Below are positions 57,916 to 64,000 of a stretch of 64,000 bases of DNA, piece by piece (the first letter of the stretch is position 1; every line of letters begins with the position of its first letter). A model generated the notes under the pieces. The model had not been told where the DNA came from. It was given only the letters and a program-made list of their open reading frames with translations, and made no database searches. Location of the stretch: assembly GCF_002929335.1 (NCBI RefSeq), contig NZ_PJIL01000012.1:62001-126000 (forward strand), written 5' to 3'. The stretch comes from Arthrobacter sp. Y81 (GTDB lineage Bacteria > Actinomycetota > Actinomycetes > Actinomycetales > Micrococcaceae). The position numbers and the translations under genes were made by a program.

Positions 57916-58587
57916 GTGGCGCACTTCGTGATCATGGGTTGTGGGCGCGTGGGAGCAACACTGGCGCACACCCTCGAGGATGCGGGCCATTCGGTGGCCA
58001 TCATCGACCAGGACGACCGTGCCTTCCGCAGGCTCCGCACCGGGTTTTCCGGCCGCAAGGTGACGGGGGTGGGGTTCGACCGGGAAACCCTGAAGCAGGC
58101 AGGCGTGAGCGAGGCCTATGCTTTCGCCGCAGTGTCCAGCGGTGACAACTCCAACATCCTGGCCACCCGGGTTGCCCGCGAGACGTTCCACGTCCCCCAC
58201 GTTGTCGCCAGGATCTATGACCCCGGCCGGGCCGAAATCTACCAGCGGCTGGGCATTCCCACGGTCGCGGCGGTGCGGTGGAGCGCAGACCAGGTGCTGC
58301 GCCGGATTCTGCCCGAACAGCACCTCGCCGGGGACTTCCGTGAGCCGTCGGGCCGCCTGGTCCTCGCCGAAATCGACCTCGACCCCTCCTGGGTTGGCCA
58401 CGCCGTGGCCGAAATCGAGAAGGTGGCCGGAATCCGGGTTGCCTACCTGACCCGGTTCGGCGAAGGCATGCTGCCCGGGGCCGGTACGTCCTACCAGGAG
58501 GGCGACACGGTCCATGCCATGCTGCGCGTGGACCGAAGCGCCGAAGTCGGCCACATTCTTGCCAAAGAACCCCCCAAGGAGCAGTAA
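57916..58587 (+). CDS. trkA: TrkA-type potassium uptake protein (RCK), first of pair
   Basis: A 223-residue RCK protein: an N-terminal NAD-binding Rossmann fold (VIMGCGRVGATLAHTLEDAGHSVAIIDQD) and a C-terminal TrkA-C domain (from about residue 140, GRLVLAEIDLDPSWVGHAVAEIEKVAGI). It controls K+ transport in response to nucleotides. Start at GTG 57916, with GAGGAGG five bases upstream; an ATG at 57898 is in frame but has a poorer site. It is immediately followed by a second TrkA, as CeoB/CeoC in mycobacteria, and is divergent from the KimA-like gene. Confidence 0.9.
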   Translation: MAHFVIMGCGRVGATLAHTLEDAGHSVAIIDQDDRAFRRLRTGFSGRKVTGVGFDRETLKQAGVSEAYAFAAVSSGDNSNILATRVARETFHVPHVVARIYDPGRAEIYQRLGIPTVAAVRWSADQVLRRILPEQHLAGDFREPSGRLVLAEIDLDPSWVGHAVAEIEKVAGIRVAYLTRFGEGMLPGAGTSYQEGDTVHAMLRVDRSAEVGHILAKEPPKEQ

Positions 58588-59355
58588 GTGAAAGTCGTCA
58601 TCGTCGGGGCAGGCAGCGTCGGTTCCTCGATCGCCCGTGAGCTCCTCGCCCACAAGCACGAGATCCTGCTGATCGACCTGAAACCGGAAGTCATCGGGCG
58701 CAGCGGGCTCCGGGGCGCGCACTGGCTGGTCGGGGATGCCTGCGAGCTGAGCACGCTCCAGGATGCCAAGCTGGAAGACGCCGAAGTGGTGGTTTCCGCC
58801 ACGGGAGACGACAAGGTCAACCTTGTGGTGTCCCTGCTGGCGAAGACCGAGTTCGGCGTCGGCCGCACTGTCGGGCGCGTCAACAACCCGAAGAACGACT
58901 GGATGTTCAACGATTCGTGGGGTGTCGATGTCGCCGTCAACACCCCGCAGCTCATGACCGCCCTGGTTGAGGAAGCGGTGGAAATCGGGGACCTCGTCCG
59001 GCTGCTCACCCTGCAGACGGGGGTTTCGTCCCTCGTGGAGTTCACGGTGCCCCACGACTCGCATGTCATCGGGCTCACCGTGGGAGGCATCGACTGGCCC
59101 GAAGACTCCACGCTCGTAGCGATCCTCCGGGACCAGGCGCCCATCACGCCCAGCCGGGACGACGTGATCGACGGCGGCGACGAACTGTTTTTCGTCACCA
59201 CCATCGCCGCTGAAGACGGCCTCCGGGCGCTGCTGTCCCCCGACCAGCAGCAGGACCACGAACCGGACCGGCAGCACGGATCAGACGACGGGCACCCGGA
59301 TACCGCCGAACGGCCGGAGCAGCAGGCTCCGGACGAAGACGGCTTCGACGGCTAG
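58588..59355 (+). CDS. trkA: TrkA-type potassium uptake protein (RCK), second of pair
   Basis: A 255-residue RCK protein with VVIVGAGSVGSSIARELLAHKHEILLIDL as the Rossmann motif, and a TrkA-C region (about residues 135-215). A C-terminal hydrophilic tail rich in Asp/Gln/Glu/Pro (about 35 residues) is not part of the fold. It starts at GTG 58588, right after the first RCK stop codon. Rv2692-type homologues pair with Rv2691 in M. tuberculosis. Both RCK units probably gate the neighbouring permease, since no TrkH/KtrB-type channel is present. Confidence 0.9.
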   Translation: MKVVIVGAGSVGSSIARELLAHKHEILLIDLKPEVIGRSGLRGAHWLVGDACELSTLQDAKLEDAEVVVSATGDDKVNLVVSLLAKTEFGVGRTVGRVNNPKNDWMFNDSWGVDVAVNTPQLMTALVEEAVEIGDLVRLLTLQTGVSSLVEFTVPHDSHVIGLTVGGIDWPEDSTLVAILRDQAPITPSRDDVIDGGDELFFVTTIAAEDGLRALLSPDQQQDHEPDRQHGSDDGHPDTAERPEQQAPDEDGFDG

Positions 59356-60128
59356 TGTTGTGCCGGCGAACCCGGCTGCGAAGGATCACCCGGCTGCGCT
59401 GATGGCGACGGCGGGGCCACAGGCTTGGTGATGAGCCACGCAACCCAGATGCCCAGGATGTACAGCGGGGCACCCATGATGAGCCGCGTGGTCGCGAGGC
59501 CTGCCAGTCCCTGCTCGCCGAGGAGATACAGGGGCACCTGGACCAGCAGCCGCAGCGCGAGGACGGCCACGATTACCCACGTGCCCAGGCGGTAGGCCCG
59601 GACGCGGGCGGGATCCTTGCGCCACTCCAGGCCCTCGTTCCGGATGAATCCGAACAGCAGCCCTGCAATGGGCCAGCGGAGCGCGATGGAAATCACCATC
59701 CCGGTGATGTAGGCGGCGTTGGTAAGGAATCCGAGGACATAGAAGTCCTCCGCCTTGCCGGTGGTGTTGGCCAGCCACGCGGAGATGCCGACGCCGGCGA
59801 TCCCGGCGAGTGCCTGGGTCAGCGGACGCCGCTGGACCAGCCGGGCCACGGTGAAAGCGGCCGCCGCCGCCAGGGCGGCAATCAGGGAGAGGGGCAGCTC
59901 GCGCGTAATGGTGAAGGCCACCAGGAACATGAGGCCGGGAAGAATGCTCTCGGCGATGCCCTGTACCCCGCCGGCGCTCTTGAGCACGTCGATGCTGCCG
60001 TCCTTGGACCGGTGCAGCCCGGCCTTGACCGCGTAGTCTTCTGCGAAATCGGCCATTGAAGGGGTCTCCGGTGTGGGCCGCGGCTTGGCGGGCCCGGCTT
60101 CGGGATCCGGGTTCTCGGACGGCGTCAT
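59352..60128 (-). CDS. DUF3159 domain-containing membrane protein
   Basis: A 258-residue actinobacterial protein of unknown function (Rv2693c-like). Hydrophobic segments lie at about residues 60-80, 82-98, 105-120, 128-148, 175-193 and 207-227; the N-terminus is hydrophilic and Pro-rich. It overlaps the last bases of the RCK gene on the opposite strand (59352-59355). I chose the ATG at 60128 (MTPSENPDPEAGP), which gives ATGA with the OB-fold gene stop; the longer frame to 60263 overlaps that gene. Confidence 0.85.
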   Translation of the reverse strand: MTPSENPDPEAGPAKPRPTPETPSMADFAEDYAVKAGLHRSKDGSIDVLKSAGGVQGIAESILPGLMFLVAFTITRELPLSLIAALAAAAAFTVARLVQRRPLTQALAGIAGVGISAWLANTTGKAEDFYVLGFLTNAAYITGMVISIALRWPIAGLLFGFIRNEGLEWRKDPARVRAYRLGTWVIVAVLALRLLVQVPLYLLGEQGLAGLATTRLIMGAPLYILGIWVAWLITKPVAPPSPSAQPGDPSQPGSPAQH

Positions 60129-60517
60129 TGGTTCTCCTGGCGGGACAGTATTTCGTAGCGGGGATTGAACATGGTGGGAAGGCCGTCGCGGAACGTCAGC
60201 ATGCCTTCCAGCCGAAGCTCGCAGCCGGGATCCACGCCGGAAACCCGCCGGCGGCCGAGCCACACGACCCGCAGCCGGTCGCGGCGGCCCGGTCCCCCGG
60301 GTTTCCGCGCCGTCGGCGGCTCCGCGGCGGCCGGGACGAAGCCCACCTTGCCTCGCGGGACATCGTGGTCCGTGACGATCGCGGTGAACGAGGCCACCTG
60401 CGTGGCCGGAACGTAGGTCACGGATTCAATAAAGCCACGGCACAGCACACGTCCACGGTCCGGCAATCCACTGATGGAGAGTTCGGGCTGCGGAAATTCG
60501 CCGGCCGGGTCAGCCAA
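60125..60517 (-). CDS. OB-fold nucleic-acid-binding protein (Rv2694c-like)
   Basis: A 130-residue protein whose core (GRVLCRGFIESVTYVPATQVASFTAIVTD to RRRVSGVDPGCELRLEGMLTFRDGLPTMFNPRYEIL) is the OB-fold pattern of the Rv2694c family, of unknown function. A TTG at 60517 (LADPAGEFPQPEL) is the probable start, with GGAG about 11 bases upstream. Longer frames run inside the DUF3710 gene. It overlaps DUF3710 by eight bases and DUF3159 by four, so the three are translated together. Confidence 0.78.
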   Translation of the reverse strand: MADPAGEFPQPELSISGLPDRGRVLCRGFIESVTYVPATQVASFTAIVTDHDVPRGKVGFVPAAAEPPTARKPGGPGRRDRLRVVWLGRRRVSGVDPGCELRLEGMLTFRDGLPTMFNPRYEILSRQENQ

Positions 60518-61217
60518 TCTGGGTGATCTCCGGTCCGCGCTCGGGCTGCTCGAAGTCGGGTGCGCCCTGCGGCGGCTGAGGGGTCGAGTCCTTCGGCAGG
60601 CGGAGCTGAAGCAGGTCACGCGGCGGCATCGGGCTCTCGCCCCGGACCACCACGATCTGTCGGAACAGGGATTCGAGGTTTGCGGCGGCGTCGCGGTCAA
60701 TGGCAGCCTCGCCGCCCAGAACGCCGCGCAGGAACCAGCGGGGACCGTCGACGCCGATGAACCGGGCCACGCGGTAGCCGCCGGCGCCGTCGCCCGTGCC
60801 TGCCGGAAGCTTCGCCACCAGCTCGGTGCCGAAGGCTCCGGGGACCTCTTCGACCTGGCCGCCCTGGCTTCCCACGGACTGTCCGATCTGCTCACGGATT
60901 TCATCCCAGAGTCCCTCGCTGCGCGGGGCAGCGAAGGCCTGGAGCTGCAGGCTCGAACCTTCGAGGTCCATGGTGACGGCCACAACCCGCTGGGTGGCTT
61001 CCTCGACCTCGAGGCGCAGCTGGAGTCCTTCACGAGGTGCAATCAGGAGGGCGCCGAGGTCCACATATCCATTGGTGCTGTCGATTTCCGAGACGTCGAA
61101 AGGCCCCGTGGCTTCCCGGCCCGTGCTTTCCGCGGCAACGGCCTCTGCAGTCTCCAGGGTGTCCCCGGGCTCTGCTGCCTGGTCCTTCTTGGCTTTCTTG
61201 CCACGCCCAAAAACCAT
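60510..61217 (-). CDS. DUF3710 domain-containing protein
   Basis: A 235-residue actinobacterial protein (Rv2696c-like), function unknown. It is soluble and acidic. An N-terminal basic KKAKK start is followed by GPFDVSEIDSTNGYVDLGALLIAP, LWDEIREQIGQSV and RVARFIGVDGPRWFLRGVLGG, the family signature. The ATG at 61217 has AAGGAGA upstream. It starts the DUF3710-OB-DUF3159 overlapping group and follows dut by 131 bases, in which a short tandem repeat lies. Confidence 0.88.
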   Translation of the reverse strand: MVFGRGKKAKKDQAAEPGDTLETAEAVAAESTGREATGPFDVSEIDSTNGYVDLGALLIAPREGLQLRLEVEEATQRVVAVTMDLEGSSLQLQAFAAPRSEGLWDEIREQIGQSVGSQGGQVEEVPGAFGTELVAKLPAGTGDGAGGYRVARFIGVDGPRWFLRGVLGGEAAIDRDAAANLESLFRQIVVVRGESPMPPRDLLQLRLPKDSTPQPPQGAPDFEQPERGPEITQIG

Positions 61218-61280
61218 CGGGTTGTCTCCTTAGTTGTGATCTTGTTCCGCCGTGCCACCTGGGCAGCGCGGTAAGTCATG

Positions 61281-61332
61281 CAGCACCGGCCAAAGCCAGC
61301 AGTACCGGCAAAACCAGCAGTACCGGCAAAGC
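61281..61332. repeat. Short tandem repeat between dut and DUF3710
   Basis: Three adjacent units: a 16-base variant (61281-61296) and two nearly identical 18-base units, CAGCAGTACCGGCAAAAC at 61297-61314 and CAGCAGTACCGGCAAAGC at 61315-61332. Only one base differs between the last two. It lies outside any gene. Confidence 0.85.
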
Positions 61333-61348
61333 CGGGCAGCGCCGGGGG

Positions 61349-61885
61349 CTAGGCCTGCGGTGCCGCGAATCCGCCGGTGGAACCGAAGCCGCCGTCACCG
61401 CGGACTGAGTCGCTCAATTCCGCAACGGCCACAAACTGCGCGTACTCCACGCGTTGAATGACCATCTGGGCAATTCTATCGCCGCGCCGCAGCTCAATGG
61501 CCTTCTCGCGGTCCGTGTTCAGGAGGGTCACGGCGATCTCGCCGCGGTATCCGGCGTCGACCGTTCCCGGGGCGTTGACCACTGTCAGGCCGTGCTTGGT
61601 GGCGAGCCCCGAGCGCGGGTGGATGAGGGCGACGTAGCCGTTCGGCAAGGCGATGGAGACCCCGGTGGGCACCAGCCGGCGCTCACCCGGTTCGAGGACC
61701 ACGTCCTCGCGCGCACGGAGATCCGCTCCGGCATCGCCGGGGTGGGCGTAAGAGGGGGCTTCGAGGCCGGCGTCGAGCATTTTCAGCTGGACCGACAGGG
61801 TGGGCGATCCGTAGGCACCAGCGCTGCCTTCCAGGGAGTTCGGCGGCAAAGTACTCACGGCTGCAGTTTCTTCAGTCACAGTCAT
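61349..61885 (-). CDS. dut: dUTP diphosphatase
   Basis: Hydrolyses dUTP to dUMP, keeping uracil out of DNA. A 178-residue trimeric-type dUTPase with all five motifs: [45 protein letters not shown] and the C-terminal [11 protein letters not shown]. An N-terminal 30-residue extension is longer than in most. The start is ATG 61885, though GTG 61879 (VTEETAAV) is also possible, and TAGAGT lies just upstream. It is divergent from the DUF3093 gene and precedes DUF3710 on the minus strand. Confidence 0.96.
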   Translation of the reverse strand: MTVTEETAAVSTLPPNSLEGSAGAYGSPTLSVQLKMLDAGLEAPSYAHPGDAGADLRAREDVVLEPGERRLVPTGVSIALPNGYVALIHPRSGLATKHGLTVVNAPGTVDAGYRGEIAVTLLNTDREKAIELRRGDRIAQMVIQRVEYAQFVAVAELSDSVRGDGGFGSTGGFAAPQA

Positions 61886-61986
61886 TCACTCTAACGCCCG
61901 TAACGGCCTTGGGCCTAGCCGCCGGGGGCTGAGGCCGGCGCTGAAGCCAAGGTGAAATACCCCGGAAAAGGTGGAAAGCTGGGCCT

Positions 61987-62475
61987 ATGCCGGAATCTAG
62001 TGCAGCTGTGCCTGCCCCCAACAGCACACCCCATGGAACAACCGTTCTATACAGCGAGAAGCTCCACCCCAATCTGTGGATCTGGCTGGTGGCAGCCGGA
62101 CTCTCCGGCGCCGGGATCCTGGTGTTCGCCCCGATCAGCATTGCGGCCGGCATTACGGCGGCAGTGGTGCTCTTCGTCATCATCGCGGTTCTGCTCATCC
62201 TGTCCACGCCGTCGATCACGGTCACCGCGGAAACGCTGCAGGTAGGCCGGGCCACCATCGAGCGCCGTTTCATCGGTGCGGTGACGCCGTTCAGCGGCAA
62301 GGAGGCCACGGCCGAACGCGGCCCCCGCCTGAACGGACTGGCTTATCTCTGCATCCGCGGCTGGGTGGACCCGGTGGTCAGGATCGAGATCACGGATCCT
62401 TCCGATCCAACGCCGTACTGGCTCACGTCCACCCGGCGGCCGGCACAGCTGACGGCCGCCCTCACCACCACGTGA
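61987..62475 (+). CDS. DUF3093 domain-containing membrane protein
   Basis: A 162-residue protein (Rv2698-like) with two transmembrane helices at about residues 31-48 and 52-73 and a beta-rich C-terminal domain (ITVTAETLQVGRATIERRFIG, GRPxLNGLAYLCIRGWVDP). Function unknown, conserved next to dut and DUF4193 in actinobacteria. ATG at 61987 with GGTGGAAAG about 8 bases upstream. It is divergent from dut and convergent with DUF4193. Confidence 0.88.
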   Translation: MPESSAAVPAPNSTPHGTTVLYSEKLHPNLWIWLVAAGLSGAGILVFAPISIAAGITAAVVLFVIIAVLLILSTPSITVTAETLQVGRATIERRFIGAVTPFSGKEATAERGPRLNGLAYLCIRGWVDPVVRIEITDPSDPTPYWLTSTRRPAQLTAALTTT

Positions 62476-62520
62476 AGCGGACCCGCGCATGGCACTGGGG
62501 TCCGGCTCCCGCCGCCCCTG

Positions 62521-62820
62521 TCAGCCCTCGCAGTCCTTGCAGAAGAGCAACCCGTCCTTTTCGCGGGCGATCTGCGAGCGGTGACGGACAAGGAAGCATG
62601 ACGAGCAGGTGAATTCATCAGCCTGGGCCGGCAGGACGCGGACCAGCAGTTCCTCACCGGACAGGTCAGCACCCGGGAGTTCATAGCCTTCGGCCAGGTC
62701 GGTTTCGTCTACATCCACCACAGCCGTTGGCTTGTCCGAACGCCGGGTCTTCAATTCCTCAATGGAATCTTCGTTCAGGTCCTCTTCTGATTTCCGCGGC
62801 GCATCATAATCTGTCGCCAT
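62521..62820 (-). CDS. DUF4193 domain-containing zinc-ribbon-like protein
   Basis: A 99-residue acidic protein. The C-terminal CSSCFLVRHRSQI and FCKDCEG supply two CxxC pairs that should bind zinc; the N-terminus has a long acidic region. The DUF4193 family is actinobacterial and of unknown function (Rv2699c-like). The ATG at 62820 (MATDYDAPRKSEED) is chosen; the longer frame to 62889 begins in a region with no good start signal. It is divergent from sepH across 357 bases. Confidence 0.9.
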   Translation of the reverse strand: MATDYDAPRKSEEDLNEDSIEELKTRRSDKPTAVVDVDETDLAEGYELPGADLSGEELLVRVLPAQADEFTCSSCFLVRHRSQIAREKDGLLFCKDCEG

Positions 62821-63177
62821 TAGTTTCTGCTCACACTCCGCTTTGTTCGGTTGGATCGCCGGGTCCCGGTGACGGCACCTCCCGGGCAATTGCGCCCTTT
62901 GGCTGTCCCCTGGTCCGGTTCACCGATGTAAACGCTGGATTACCCGGTTTTGTGCCCGACTTAGGCGCCCATTTTTCCCCAAACGGACCGTGAAAGCGAG
63001 AGTTTCCCCGCGTGATTCCCTGCGGAGACCTGCTGGAGGGCGGACTAATGCAAGCCCAGCGCACGGTACTGCCTGGAAAGTCGCGGAATATCGCGGCGCG
63101 CCCTCTCCCCTCCCCGGAAAAACGGCTGCCGGATGGCAGAGTTTCGAATGTCAGTAATGCCAGGGTGGAGGATTTGT
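62821..63177. other. Non-coding region between DUF4193 and sepH
   Basis: This 357-base gap must hold two divergent promoters. It has AT-rich parts around 62935-62990 (TTTTGTGCC, CCATTTTTCCCC) and a GGAATATCGCGG stretch near 63087, but I cannot assign hexamers. A GGTGGAGGA ribosome-binding site precedes the sepH start. Short open frames here have no coding signal. I see no RNA gene. Confidence 0.5.
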
Positions 63178-64000
63178 ATGCAGGATCTACGGCTTGTAGG
63201 CGTCCACGACGACGGAGGGCACCTCCTGTTGAGCGGCACCGGCGGCGAGATGTTCCAGCTGCCGATCGACGAAGCTCTCCGGCTCGCGGCCAGCCGCTCT
63301 CCGGTGCGGGGTGCTGCCACAGCTACACCCGTCGCCATGTCCCCGCGGGATATCCAGGCGCGCATCAGAAGCGGTGCCACGGCTGCCGAGGTTTCAGAAC
63401 TCTCGGGCATTCCGCTGGCCAAGGTCCAGCGGTACGAAGGCCCGGTACTCGCAGAACGGGAGTACGTTGCCCAGCAGGCCAGGAAGATCGAGGTGGCTTC
63501 ACCTGCCCCCGGCCATGATGTCTACCGCTCCGCCTTCGGCGACAACCCAGCCACCCTGGGCGACATGGTGGCGCACCGGCTGACGGCCCATGGCATCGAA
63601 TCCTCAACCGTGGAATGGGACTCCTGGCGGCGCCCGGACGGAACCTGGACAGTGGTTGCCCGCTTTGAGACCAAACCCGGGGGGCACGCCAGCATTGGCG
63701 AGGAACCTCCGGCCATGTGGACCTTCAGTCCCGCCCGGAAATCGTTGCAGAACGCCAACCGCTGGGCACAGCAGCTGAGCGAACTGGAGCCGCTTGACGG
63801 CCCGGTGCCGGCCCGCCGGCTGTCGGCAGTTTCAGACCGCCCGTTCGACTTTGAAACAGATGCCGAGGCTGCAGCCGCCCGGACGGCGTCGGGACAATCC
63901 GGCAAGGACCCGGACGGCCTTCTCGATATGCTGCGCTCGCGCCGCGGCCAGCGGCTGGGTGTGGACGAAGACGGCGACGACGCACTGGCAATGCTGCTCA
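63178..64000 (+). CDS. sepH: Cell division protein SepH (DUF3071), cut by window edge
   Basis: The 274 residues present start MQDLRLVGVHDDGGHLLLSG and include the DUF3071 domain with a helix-turn-helix-like segment (ARIRSGATAAEVSELSGIP, then VQRYEGPVLAEREYVAQQA). SepH binds FtsZ and promotes Z-ring formation in actinobacteria. The hydrophilic linker region begins near residue 215 (LDGPVPARRLSAVSDRP); the C-terminal part lies beyond the window. The ATG at 63178 has GGTGGAGGA seven bases upstream. It lies near dut and DUF4193 as in Streptomyces. Confidence 0.92.
   Translation, partial: MQDLRLVGVHDDGGHLLLSGTGGEMFQLPIDEALRLAASRSPVRGAATATPVAMSPRDIQARIRSGATAAEVSELSGIPLAKVQRYEGPVLAEREYVAQQARKIEVASPAPGHDVYRSAFGDNPATLGDMVAHRLTAHGIESSTVEWDSWRRPDGTWTVVARFETKPGGHASIGEEPPAMWTFSPARKSLQNANRWAQQLSELEPLDGPVPARRLSAVSDRPFDFETDAEAAAARTASGQSGKDPDGLLDMLRSRRGQRLGVDEDGDDALAMLL

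Overview
This window looks like chromosomal core DNA from a high-GC actinobacterium of the Micrococcaceae, most like Arthrobacter or Pseudarthrobacter. The grounds are the GC-rich codon use, frequent GTG and TTG starts, dense ATGA/TGATG gene overlaps, actinobacterial marker families (DUF3000, DUF3159, DUF3710, DUF3093, DUF4193, SepH, HGxxPAAW) and the gene order. I see no phage, insertion sequence, CRISPR array or biosynthetic island. The taxonomic call is from gene content and order only; no search was run.

Layout: (1) 1-25 kb is almost all on the minus strand and is biosynthetic. Reading with transcription it holds def-fmt-rsmB-rpe; an FMN riboswitch; ribD-ribE-ribB-ribA-ribH; hisE-hisG-hisF; then hisI-trpE-Trp membrane protein-HGxxPAAW protein-trpC-trpB-trpA-lgt; gltB-gltD; and the start of pyk. 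One small plus-strand gene (14235-14879) splits hisF from hisI. (2) 25-27.5 kb holds a PD-(D/E)XK-like protein, six tRNA genes (Val-CAC on minus; Gly, Cys, Val, Gly, Val on plus, with Gly and Val duplicated) and a small Rv0909-type antitoxin-like gene. (3) 27.5-38.8 kb holds zapE, a rhodanese-SufE-YbaK group, an alpha/beta hydrolase, msrB, a DUF6421-SDR-threonine aldolase operon, DUF3000 and RNase D. (4) 38.8-42.5 kb is a fadA-fadB beta-oxidation pair behind a perfect 16-bp dyad. (5) 42.5-47.9 kb is an ECF-type vitamin/nucleoside-type transporter (S, T, fused double ATPase) with a nucleoside hydrolase and an aldo/keto reductase. (6) 47.9-54.3 kb holds dxs with three small genes, and acnA behind a 22-bp dyad. 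(7) 54.4-64 kb follows the order of the mycobacterial Rv2689c-Rv2699c block: TrmA-like methyltransferase, KimA-like APC potassium permease, two TrkA-type RCK proteins, DUF3159, OB-fold protein, DUF3710, dut, DUF3093 and DUF4193, then sepH running off the end.

Functionally, the left third links nitrogen assimilation (GOGAT) with histidine, tryptophan and riboflavin synthesis. trpD, trpG, trpF/priA, hisA, hisB, hisC, hisD and hisH are not in the window. The most interesting signals are regulatory and modular rather than a dramatic new system: two clean dyad operators (acnA and fadAB), a recurring promoter arrangement predicting leaderless mRNAs, an uncharacterised DUF6421-SDR-aldolase operon, a split RibB/RibA pair, and an ECF ATPase whose second half has a degenerate signature motif.
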